NCBI RefSeq assembly: GCF_013432195.1 | Contig: NZ_JACCDB010000001.1 | Location: 209,678 to 273,677 of the forward strand | Source: Tepidicella baoligensis | GTDB taxonomy: Bacteria; Pseudomonadota; Gammaproteobacteria; Burkholderiales; Burkholderiaceae_C | Length of the DNA: 64,000 bases | Direction of reading: 5' to 3' | Shown here: positions 46,687-54,719 of the stretch, piece after piece | Numbering within the stretch: the first letter of the stretch is position 1 | How the letters are laid out: each line of letters opens with the position of its first letter | Notes under the pieces: generated by a model | The model's input: only the letters and a program-made list of their open reading frames with translations | Databases searched by the model: none | What the model was told of the DNA's origin: nothing | Position numbers and translations under genes: made by a program

Positions 46687-47288
46687 GCCTTAGCCGCAGA
46701 CACTGGCTCCAGCTTGGGCTGGTGTCTGCGCTATCCGCTTCTTTGAAAAATTCCAGCCTTACAACGAATTCAAAATTTCCGGCCGATATTGACATCGACA
46801 CGCTGTCCAGCGGCAGATTGATTTTCCGGGGAACCCGATCGAGAGAAGGACAGGTTGTACGCTGGTTCGACGAACAAAGCGAATTTACCCATGTGGGGAT
46901 CCTCGCCAACCAGACAGGATCAAATAACCAATGGAACGTAATTCACGCAACCCCGGATTATGACAAAGTTATTCTGGAAAGTCTTGATGATTTCCTGAAA
47001 ACACCAGGCATTTTTTCAGCTTGTGTTTTCAAATGGAACTTGCCTTTCCCGAAAAAAGATTCAGACATAGCTCATTTGGCCACCCAGTGGATTGGCACAA
47101 CTTTCGACGGGAAATTTGATTTCGACAATCCCAGCCTTTATTGCACGGAATTGGTATGGAAAGCCGCCCAAACTTTGCATTGGGTAGCCGAACCAAGGCT
47201 CAGGACACTGCACACCCCTCTGGGCACCAAGCGCGTGCTATTGATCAGTCATTTATTGGAACAACTCCCCATCACTCGGCTGATGTAG
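46665..47288 (+). CDS. YiiX/YebB-like cysteine hydrolase (permuted NlpC/P60 type) with Tat-like signal
   Basis: A 207-residue protein whose N-terminus holds SRRHWLQLGLVSALSAS, a twin-arginine-like signal, so it may be exported folded. The body matches permuted papain-fold enzymes of the YiiX/YaeF group: RLIFRGTRSREGQVVRW, the histidine segment EFTHVGILANQ, and the catalytic cysteine in LYCTELVWKAA. The group includes hydrolases proposed to act on lipids or peptidoglycan-linked bonds; the substrate here is unknown. The ATG at 46665 overlaps the upstream gene by 22 bases. It is the last gene of the cluster. Confidence 0.82.
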   Translation: MVHLHQISLSRRHWLQLGLVSALSASLKNSSLTTNSKFPADIDIDTLSSGRLIFRGTRSREGQVVRWFDEQSEFTHVGILANQTGSNNQWNVIHATPDYDKVILESLDDFLKTPGIFSACVFKWNLPFPKKDSDIAHLATQWIGTTFDGKFDFDNPSLYCTELVWKAAQTLHWVAEPRLRTLHTPLGTKRVLLISHLLEQLPITRLM

Positions 47289-47308
47289 GCTGGATGCCCT
47301 GCCAGCCT
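47287..47308. terminator. Stem-loop between convergent genes
   Basis: AGGCTGG (47287-47293) and CCAGCCT (47302-47308) form a perfect 7-base stem with an 8-base loop exactly in the gap between the YiiX-like gene and metF. No T-run follows on either strand, so it is a weak bidirectional terminator candidate. Confidence 0.45.
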
Positions 47309-48135
47309 CAAAGACCCAAATGGTTGCATAAGTCCAAGGTAGGCCCGCTCTGGTTCATCGTGTAGAAGTGCAGCCCGGGCACGCCGGCGTTGCGCAGTTG
47401 GTCACACAGGTCTGCCACCACTTCGAGCCCAAAGGCCTGGATGCTGGCCGTGTCGTCGCCAAAGCCTTGCAGCCGCAGGCGTATCCAGCGCGGTATCTCG
47501 GCGCCGCACGCATCCGAAAAGCGCAGCAACTGTGACGCATTGGTGATGGGCATGATGCCGGGGACGATGGGCACATCGACGCCCAGCTTGTGGATATCCT
47601 CTACGAAACGGAAATACGCATCGCTGTTGAAAAAGTATTGCGTGATCGCCGAATCGGCCCCGGCTTTCACCTTGGTGGCAAACGCCTGCAGGTCGGCTTG
47701 CGGCGATCGGGCCTGCGGATGAAACTCGGGATAGGCGGCCACTTCGATGTGGAAGGCGTCGCCCATCTCGGCGCGGATGAAGGCCACCAGATCGCTGGCG
47801 TAATGGAACTCCCCTCCCAGGCCGTAGCCGCTGGGCAGGTCGCCACGCAAGGCCACCAGGCGTTTGACACCCATGGCCTGCAGCTGTTTCAACTGCTCGC
47901 GAACCTTGACCTTGGTCGCACCGATGCACGAAAAGTGCGAGGCCGCCGCCACGCCCTCGGCCTGGATCTCGGCCACGGTGGCAAACGTGCCTTCCTGGGT
48001 GGAACCGCCAGCACCATAGGTCACCGAACAGAACTCCGGCCGCTTGGCGTACAGCTTTTGACGCACCGCGCGCAGCTTGAGCGCCCCCTCAGGCGTCTTA
48101 GGTGGGAAAAACTCGAAACTCAGGGACAGGCCCAT
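47308..48135 (-). CDS. metF: 5,10-methylenetetrahydrofolate reductase
   Basis: A 275-residue TIM-barrel flavoprotein starting MGLSLSFEFFPPKTPEGALK (the FEFFPPK signature). It continues with SVTYGAGGSTQEGT, LVALRGDLPSGYG, ITQYFFNSDAYFRF and VPGIMPITNASQL. It makes 5-methyl-THF for methionine synthesis. It overlaps tlyA by 16 bases and is the last gene of the riboswitch-controlled ahcY-tlyA-metF operon, which links SAH removal to methyl-group supply. Confidence 0.96.
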   Translation of the reverse strand: MGLSLSFEFFPPKTPEGALKLRAVRQKLYAKRPEFCSVTYGAGGSTQEGTFATVAEIQAEGVAAASHFSCIGATKVKVREQLKQLQAMGVKRLVALRGDLPSGYGLGGEFHYASDLVAFIRAEMGDAFHIEVAAYPEFHPQARSPQADLQAFATKVKAGADSAITQYFFNSDAYFRFVEDIHKLGVDVPIVPGIMPITNASQLLRFSDACGAEIPRWIRLRLQGFGDDTASIQAFGLEVVADLCDQLRNAGVPGLHFYTMNQSGPTLDLCNHLGL

Positions 48136-48890
48136 ACGAAAAACTCCCGATTGCCATCACCCCCGGTGATGGCGCTTTCAAAATAGTCCCGCAACGTCAG
48201 GCCATTGTCCTGACAGGCTTGCCGGATGCGCTGCTGCACCCGCTCGTAGTGGGCAGGATCTTTCACCAACCCGCCTTTGCCGATGTGTTCGGGCTGCAGT
48301 TCGAACTGCGGTTTGACCAGCATGAGCAGATGCCCTCCCGGCTTGAGCAAAGGCACCACAGCGGGCCAGATCAACGTCTGCGAGATGAAAGACAGATCGC
48401 CGACGATGAGATCAAAAGGCCCCGTTGCCTCCACCCCTCCCAGCGCCAGCAACCGATCGACCGACAACTCACGGGCGTTGCATTTCTCGATGGTCACCAC
48501 ACGCGAATCGGATCGCAACCGCGCGTGCAACTGGCCTTGGCCCACGTCCACACCCACCACGCGAGAGGCTCCGTGCTGCAACAGGCAATCGGTAAACCCG
48601 CCGGTGCTCTGGCCCACGTCCAGGCAGACGCTGCCCGCCACCTCGAGCGCGATGCGCCGCAGCGCGGCCTCCAGCTTCAATCCGCCACGCGACACGAACC
48701 GTGCCTCGGCCGGATCGACCAGCAGCAACTCGGCCTGGGCGGGTACCTCGTCGCCGTTCTTGGCGACAAGACGCCATCCGCCCTCACCGGCCCCAGGAAG
48801 CCGCCACCGCAGGCCCGACGCAATCAGGCGCTGGGCCTGCGAGCGCGACGCGGCCAAGCCGCGTTCGACGAGCAGTTGATCGGCACGCAA
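48120..48890 (-). CDS. tlyA: TlyA family rRNA (cytidine-2'-O)-methyltransferase/hemolysin-like
   Basis: A 256-residue protein with an N-terminal S4 RNA-binding domain (MRADQLLVERGLAASRSQAQ) and an FtsJ-like methyltransferase domain (FVSRGGLKLEAALR, CLDVGQSTGGFTDCLLQHGA, DLIVGDLSFISQTLI). TlyA proteins 2'-O-methylate ribosomal RNA; some were first described as hemolysins. It lies 6 bases after ahcY. As a SAM user it produces the SAH that AhcY removes. Confidence 0.92.
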   Translation of the reverse strand: MRADQLLVERGLAASRSQAQRLIASGLRWRLPGAGEGGWRLVAKNGDEVPAQAELLLVDPAEARFVSRGGLKLEAALRRIALEVAGSVCLDVGQSTGGFTDCLLQHGASRVVGVDVGQGQLHARLRSDSRVVTIEKCNARELSVDRLLALGGVEATGPFDLIVGDLSFISQTLIWPAVVPLLKPGGHLLMLVKPQFELQPEHIGKGGLVKDPAHYERVQQRIRQACQDNGLTLRDYFESAITGGDGNREFFVWACP

Positions 48891-48896
48891 GGGGTG

Positions 48897-50333
<1,437 letters not shown>

Positions 50334-50399
50334 GGTGGCTCCAACAGCGGGTAAACAAACCAAGGGCCGAGGAGACACAGCTCACCACACGACCCGTGG

Positions 50400-50500
50400 G
50401 CGAGCGTCGTTGCCGTGGGGATGCGCGGAGACAACGAGTGCGATCCGGCATCTGCTGCCGAGCCTCGCCCCTAATCGGGGCTGCAACGCTCCTCGGCAGC
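50400..50500 (-). ncRNA. SAH riboswitch upstream of ahcY
   Basis: On the minus strand CTGCCGAGGAGCGTTGCA is followed by hairpin GCCCC-GATTA-GGGGC (50481-50467), then CGAGGCTCGGCAG. P1 pairs CTGCCGAG (50499-50492) with CTCGGCAG (50462-50455). A downstream CGCTC (50406-50402) can pair with GAGCG to form the pseudoknot. This matches the consensus and the crystallised Ralstonia aptamer (GAGGAGCGCUGCAA ... AGGCUCG ... GGCGCUC), as I recall it. SAH binding is expected to raise ahcY-tlyA-metF expression. Confidence 0.93.
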
Positions 50501-50506
50501 TCCGCC

Positions 50507-50549
50507 ATTATAGGGAAACAGCCTTGCGCGGGAGGCCACTCCCTATAAT
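50507..50549. promoter_or_regulatory. Divergent promoter pair for ahcY and ispB with mirrored -10 boxes
   Basis: TATAAT occurs on the minus strand at 50512-50507, placing transcription start at the first base of the riboswitch near 50500, and on the plus strand at 50544-50549 for ispB. The two boxes sit in a perfect 10-base inverted repeat (ATTATAGGGA at 50507-50516, TCCCTATAAT at 50540-50549). The -35 elements are poor. Confidence 0.75.
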
Positions 50550-50581
50550 CAGCGGCCGATATCCGACAGCAGCCACCTACC

Positions 50582-51562
50582 TTGAACGCCACCACCACAC
50601 CCTCCGCCGCCCTCAGCCTTGTCGCCGCCGACATGCGGATGGTGGACGAGGTGATCCAGCACAGCCTCACCAGCGAGGTTCCCTTGGTGGGGCAGGTGGC
50701 CGAATACATCATCAGTGCCGGTGGCAAGCGCGTGCGCCCTGCGTTGCTGCTGATGACGTGTGGCGCCTTGGGTTGCCAGGACCATCGGCGCCATAGCCTG
50801 GCTGCCGTGGTCGAGTTCATCCACACCGCCACCCTGCTGCACGACGACGTGGTGGACGAGTCCACCCTGCGCCGAGGCCGCCACACCGCCAACCAGGTGT
50901 TCGGTAACGCCGCCAGCGTGCTGGTCGGCGATTTCCTGTATTCCCGCGCCTTCCAGATGATGGTTCAGGCGGGCGACATGCGCATCATGGAAGTGCTGGC
51001 CGACGCCACCAACGTGATCGCCGAAGGCGAGGTCCTGCAATTGATGAACATGCACGATGCCACCCTGGACGAGGCGGCCTACCTGCGCGTCATCCGGGCC
51101 AAAACCGCCAAGCTTTTCGAAGCCAGTGCGCGGCTGGCCGCCATCCTCGCGGGTGTCAACATCGAACTGGAGGCCCGTTGCGCCGACTACGGCCAAGCCC
51201 TCGGGGCCGCCTTCCAGGTGGTGGACGACGTGCTCGACTACGAAGGTGATGCCACCGAACTTGGCAAAAACCTGGGCGACGATCTGCGCGAGGGCAAGGT
51301 CACGCTGCCCATCATTTGCACCTTGCGCCGCTGCAGCAACAGCGACGCCGCGCGCATCCGTCAAGCCATCGAGCAAGGCCAGACCGACCGGATGGAGGAG
51401 ATTTTGCGCATCGTGCGCGACAGCGGTGGCTTGGAAGACGCCCGCCGCGCCGCCGAGGCCGAGGCACAACGGGCGATCGACGCCGCACGGGCGCTGCCAG
51501 CCAATGAGTGGTCAAAAGGTTTGATACAATTGGCGGCTGCCCTGCTGGAGCGCCGCTCCTGA
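50582..51562 (+). CDS. ispB: Polyprenyl diphosphate synthase (octaprenyl type)
   Basis: A 326-residue prenyltransferase from a TTG at 50582 (NATTTPSAALSLVAADMRMV). The first Asp-rich motif is LLHDDVVDES, the second VVDDVLDYEGD, with ISAGGKRVRPALLLM. It elongates farnesyl diphosphate to the long side chain of ubiquinone. The TTG start keeps the conserved N-terminal helix; the first internal ATG (about 50633) would cut into it. In most Burkholderiales rplU-rpmA-obg lie nearby; here a tRNA-Pro follows 13 bases after the stop. Confidence 0.93.
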   Translation: MNATTTPSAALSLVAADMRMVDEVIQHSLTSEVPLVGQVAEYIISAGGKRVRPALLLMTCGALGCQDHRRHSLAAVVEFIHTATLLHDDVVDESTLRRGRHTANQVFGNAASVLVGDFLYSRAFQMMVQAGDMRIMEVLADATNVIAEGEVLQLMNMHDATLDEAAYLRVIRAKTAKLFEASARLAAILAGVNIELEARCADYGQALGAAFQVVDDVLDYEGDATELGKNLGDDLREGKVTLPIICTLRRCSNSDAARIRQAIEQGQTDRMEEILRIVRDSGGLEDARRAAEAEAQRAIDAARALPANEWSKGLIQLAAALLERRS

Positions 51563-51575
51563 GGTCGGGGTACTT

Positions 51576-51652
51576 CGGGGTGTAGCTTAGCCTGGTAGAG
51601 CGCTACGTTCGGGACGTAGAGGCCGGAGGTTCGAATCCTCTCACCCCGACCA
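51576..51652 (+). tRNA. tRNA-Pro (anticodon CGG)
   Basis: A complete cloverleaf: acceptor CGGGGTG pairs with CACCCCG, D arm TAGCTTAGCCTGGTAGAGC, anticodon stem CTACG/CGTAG with loop TTCGGGA giving CGG, T arm GGAGGTTCGAATCCTC, discriminator A and an encoded CCA end (51650-51652). It reads proline codon CCG. It probably shares a transcript with ispB or has its own weak promoter. Confidence 0.97.
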
Positions 51653-51676
51653 GGATTTCCATTGAAAATCAATGCC

Positions 51677-51692
51677 TGCGCCACGTGGCGCA
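51677..51692. repeat. Perfect 16-base palindrome downstream of the tRNA
   Basis: TGCGCCACGTGGCGCA is a perfect palindrome 24 bases past the tRNA, followed 7 bases later by CTTTT. A second small dyad, TGTCAT-TTTAG-ATGACA, lies at 51754-51770. The 242-base gap to arsR holds these and an imperfect GTGCGC(A)CCCG/CGGGCGCAC stem (51808-51848), but no gene. Confidence 0.5.
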
Positions 51693-51894
51693 CCTTGGCT
51701 CTTTTCAGGACCAGGGAAGGTCTTACAACCACCGCTGACGCGGCGTTGTCGGTTGTCATTTTAGATGACATCTTCGAGCGGCCCTCAACGGGCTGACTCG
51801 GTTCGATGTGCGCACCCGTTGGGGCCTTTGGGCCGTTTGCGGGCGCACTGATCCCTGGACCCCCATGTTCATCGGTGTGTCCTTGTCGATCGGT

Positions 51895-52236
51895 TCAGCA
51901 GCGTTCGCATGGGCTCAGCGCAGCGCCTGGCAGGCCGACATGCAGGCAGGGCTCCCCGCCGCAGCAGTTGTCGGTGAGGAAGCCGAGCAGGGTGTTCATG
52001 GCCTCTACGTCGGCCCGGTATATCAAGTGGCGGCCGACACGCTCGGCATGCGCCAGCCCGGCGTGGCTGAGCTCCTTGAGGTGGAAGGACAGTGCGGCGG
52101 GTGAGGTGTCCAGCGCCTCGCTGAGCCGGGTGGGCGTGAGGCCATCCCGCCCCGCCACCACCAGGCACCGGAAGATGCGCAGGCGCGTCTCCTGCGCCAG
52201 GGCACTGAGGGCTTTGATGACTTCGGTTTCGGTCAT
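51895..52236 (-). CDS. arsR: ArsR family arsenic-responsive repressor
   Basis: A 113-residue winged-helix protein (VIKALSALAQETRLRIFRCL; TSPAALSFHLKELSHAGLAH). Its C-terminal NCCGGEPC and CERC cysteines suit As(III) binding. Such C-terminal cysteine pairs occur in several ArsR types, unlike the alpha3 CVC site of the plasmid R773 protein, which is absent here. The start overlaps the arsJ stop (ATGA). It lies at the distal end of the operon it is presumed to control, so repression would rise with operon expression. Confidence 0.88.
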   Translation of the reverse strand: MTETEVIKALSALAQETRLRIFRCLVVAGRDGLTPTRLSEALDTSPAALSFHLKELSHAGLAHAERVGRHLIYRADVEAMNTLLGFLTDNCCGGEPCLHVGLPGAALSPCERC

Positions 52237-53495
52237 GTCGGGGTTTTTGGCGTGGCAGTTCCCGGGGAATCTACCCGAAGCGGCAGGTTCAGGGTGCCGG
52301 CCCAGCACAGCAACAGCATGACGGCCGAGCCCAGCAGGGCATACAACAATCCGCCCCACTGGTACAGCAGCCCCGACAGCAGCGTGCCGATGAAGCGCCC
52401 CAGGGCGTTGGCGGCGTAGTAGAAGCCCACGTCCTCGGCGGCTTTTTCCGAGCCGGCGTAGGCCAGCACCAAGTAGGAATGCACCGACGAATTCACCGCG
52501 AACGCGAAACCAAACACCCCGAGGCCAAGCACCACCACCCATTCGAGGCGGGGCGCGTCCAGCCACACCAGGGCAGCCAGCGCCACGGGCACCGCCGCGA
52601 GCAGGGCCGACCACAGGCGCGCGGCCGGCACTTCGCGGCTCAGGCCATCGGCGCTGCGGCGCACGATGTGCGGGGCCAGCGCCTGCACCACGCCGTAGCC
52701 GATCGTCCAGGCGGCGAGAAAGGTGCCCACCATGGTGAAGGTCCAGCCCACCGAGTACAGGAACACCGGCACGCCCACCACGAACCACACGTCGCGTGCG
52801 CCGAACAGCGCCACGCGGGCGGCGGCCAGCGCGTTGATGCCGGGGTTCTTGGCAAACAGCTCCTTGGCGTTTTTCGAGGCCTTGCTCTTGCCCATCATCG
52901 GCGGCAACGAAAAGACCACCCCGAGCAGCACCACCCCCAGCAGTCCGGCCATGAGCCACAGCGAGCCCTGGAAGCCCACCGTCTGCAGCAGCACGCCGCC
53001 CAGGAAAAAGCCGAAGCCCTTCATGGCGTTCTTGCTGCCGGTGAAGAAGGCCACCCACTTGAACAGTTGGCTGTTTCCTTCACCACCTTGGGCCTTGGCC
53101 TCGGCCTGGGTGATCTTGATGGCGGATTTGCTGGCCGTCTTGGTCAGGTCCTTGGCCACGCCGCAAATGCCCTGCGCCACCACCACCCACGCGACCGAGA
53201 GGGCCACCGTCCACGCCGGGTCCAGCAGCGACAGCAGCGTGAACCCGGTGATCTGCGTCACCAGCCCCACCGTGAGCATGCGCGCGATGCCAAAGCGGGT
53301 GGCCAGCCAGCCGCCGATGAGGTTGGCCAGAATGCCCGCCGCCTCGTACAGCAGGAACAGGAAAGCCAGGGTGAACGGCGAGTAGCCGAGCTGATAGAAA
53401 TGCAGCAGCACCAGCATACGCAGCGCGCCGTCGGTGAGGGTGAAGCCCCAGTAGGCGGCGGTGACGATGCCGTAGTTGCGCAAGGCGTGGTTCAT
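52233..53495 (-). CDS. arsJ: Organoarsenical efflux MFS permease ArsJ
   Basis: A 420-residue MFS transporter with about 12 TM segments. ArsJ features are NYGIVTAAYWGFTLTDGALR, LYEAAGILANLIGGWLATRF, GICGVAKDLTKTASKSAIK and GSKNAMKGFGFFLGGVLL. ArsJ exports 1-arseno-3-phosphoglycerate, the unstable product made from arsenate by the partner GAPDH, which then breaks down outside to arsenate. The GAPDH gene is 2 bases upstream and arsR overlaps downstream, so the context agrees fully. Confidence 0.95.
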   Translation of the reverse strand: MNHALRNYGIVTAAYWGFTLTDGALRMLVLLHFYQLGYSPFTLAFLFLLYEAAGILANLIGGWLATRFGIARMLTVGLVTQITGFTLLSLLDPAWTVALSVAWVVVAQGICGVAKDLTKTASKSAIKITQAEAKAQGGEGNSQLFKWVAFFTGSKNAMKGFGFFLGGVLLQTVGFQGSLWLMAGLLGVVLLGVVFSLPPMMGKSKASKNAKELFAKNPGINALAAARVALFGARDVWFVVGVPVFLYSVGWTFTMVGTFLAAWTIGYGVVQALAPHIVRRSADGLSREVPAARLWSALLAAVPVALAALVWLDAPRLEWVVVLGLGVFGFAFAVNSSVHSYLVLAYAGSEKAAEDVGFYYAANALGRFIGTLLSGLLYQWGGLLYALLGSAVMLLLCWAGTLNLPLRVDSPGTATPKTPT

Positions 53496-53497
53496 CG

Positions 53498-54541
53498 TCA
53501 GATGCCTTGGGCTTCCATGTGCTTGGCCAGATCCACCATGCGGCAGGCGTAGCCCATCTCGTTGTCGTACCAGGCGTAGACCTTCAGCAAGGTGCCATCG
53601 GTCACCAGGGTGGAGAGGGCATCGACGATGGAGCTGCGCGTGTCGCGGGCGTAGTCCACGCTCACCAAGGGGCGTTCTTCGTAGCCCAGAATGCCTTTGA
53701 GTGGGCCTTCGGCGGCGGCCTTGAACAAGGCGTTCACCTCCTCAGCAGTGGTGGCGCGCTGCAGCTCGAACACACAGTCGGTGAGAGAGGCGTTGAGCAC
53801 CGGCGCGCGCACCGCATGGCCGTTGAGCTTGCCCTTGAGTTCCGGGTAGATCAGGGCGATGGCGGTGGCGCTGCCGGTGGTGGTGGGGGCCAGGCTCAGC
53901 ATGGCGCTGCGCGCGCGGCGCAAGTCCTTGTGCGGGGCGTCCACCACCAGGTTGGTGTTGGTCGGGTCGTGGATGGTGGTGATTTGCCCGTGTTGGATGC
54001 CCAGCGCCTCGTGCACCACCTTCACCACCGGGGCCAGGCAGTTGGTGGTGCAGCTCGCCGCCGTGACGATGCGGTCCTTGGCCGGATCGTACAAGTGCTC
54101 GTTGATGCCGACCACGATGTTGAGCACGCCGCCGGTCTTGACCGGCGCGGCCACGATGACGCGCTTGGCGCCCCGGTCCAGGTGGCCCTGAAGGGTTTCG
54201 GGCGTGAGGAATTTGCCGGTGCATTCGAGCACCACTTCCACACCCAGGTCGCCCCAGGGGATGTCGGCCGGGTTCGCGTGGCTGCTGAACGCGAGGCGCT
54301 GCTGGCCGATGACGATGGCATTGTCGCCCTCGGCGCGGATGGACTCGCGCCACTTGCCCTGCACCGAATCGAAGGCCAGCAGATGGGCCGTGGCCGCCGC
54401 ACCGCCCTTGAGTTCGTTCACAGCCACCACCTCCAAGCGGTGACCGGCGCGAGGGTCGTCAGCCGGTCGCTCCGCCGCCCCCATGGCTGCACGCAATGCC
54501 AGACGCCCGATGCGCCCCATGCCGTTGATACCGACTTTCAT
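53498..54541 (-). CDS. Arsenate-linked glyceraldehyde-3-phosphate dehydrogenase
   Basis: A 347-residue GAPDH: NAD loop [16 protein letters not shown], catalytic [17 protein letters not shown] (Cys in SCTTN), and [16 protein letters not shown]. Its place next to arsJ marks it as the dedicated enzyme that uses arsenate in place of phosphate, giving 1-arseno-3-phosphoglycerate. It is probably not the main glycolytic copy. First gene of the gapdh-arsJ-arsR operon, with an ArsR-like operator 20 bases upstream. Confidence 0.93.
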   Translation of the reverse strand: MKVGINGMGRIGRLALRAAMGAAERPADDPRAGHRLEVVAVNELKGGAAATAHLLAFDSVQGKWRESIRAEGDNAIVIGQQRLAFSSHANPADIPWGDLGVEVVLECTGKFLTPETLQGHLDRGAKRVIVAAPVKTGGVLNIVVGINEHLYDPAKDRIVTAASCTTNCLAPVVKVVHEALGIQHGQITTIHDPTNTNLVVDAPHKDLRRARSAMLSLAPTTTGSATAIALIYPELKGKLNGHAVRAPVLNASLTDCVFELQRATTAEEVNALFKAAAEGPLKGILGYEERPLVSVDYARDTRSSIVDALSTLVTDGTLLKVYAWYDNEMGYACRMVDLAKHMEAQGI

Positions 54542-54560
54542 ACCAGGCTCCTTTCAATAT

Positions 54561-54576
54561 TTCAATGATTGTTGAA
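54561..54576. promoter_or_regulatory. ArsR-type operator upstream of the gapdh-arsJ-arsR operon
   Basis: TTCAA-TGATTG-TTGAA is a 5-base inverted repeat with a 6-base spacer, in an AT-rich stretch 20 bases before the GAPDH start; a further TTTCAA lies beside it. It matches the general TTCAA-N-TTGAA form of ArsR sites. It supports autoregulation of the operon by the distal arsR gene. Confidence 0.6.
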
Positions 54577-54719
54577 GTTTAGCCGGCATTCACCCTGTCG
54601 GCCCCACATCCGAGCCACACGCCGGGTTGTCATCGTTTCGACACGCTGGCGATGTAAGCCGCTTCATCGACGCAGTGCCCCGCTAGACTATCCAGACCCT
54701 CCCCACACCACCGCCCGTC

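Noticed and set aside
51361..51771. Minus-strand ORF across the tRNA-Pro gene (GERIRTSGLYVPNVALY)
   Set aside because: This is the well-known spurious translation of a tRNA-Pro gene; it overlaps ispB and has no protein family.
51806..52321. 171-codon plus-strand ORF over arsR
   Set aside because: Antisense to arsR, low-information composition, no motif.
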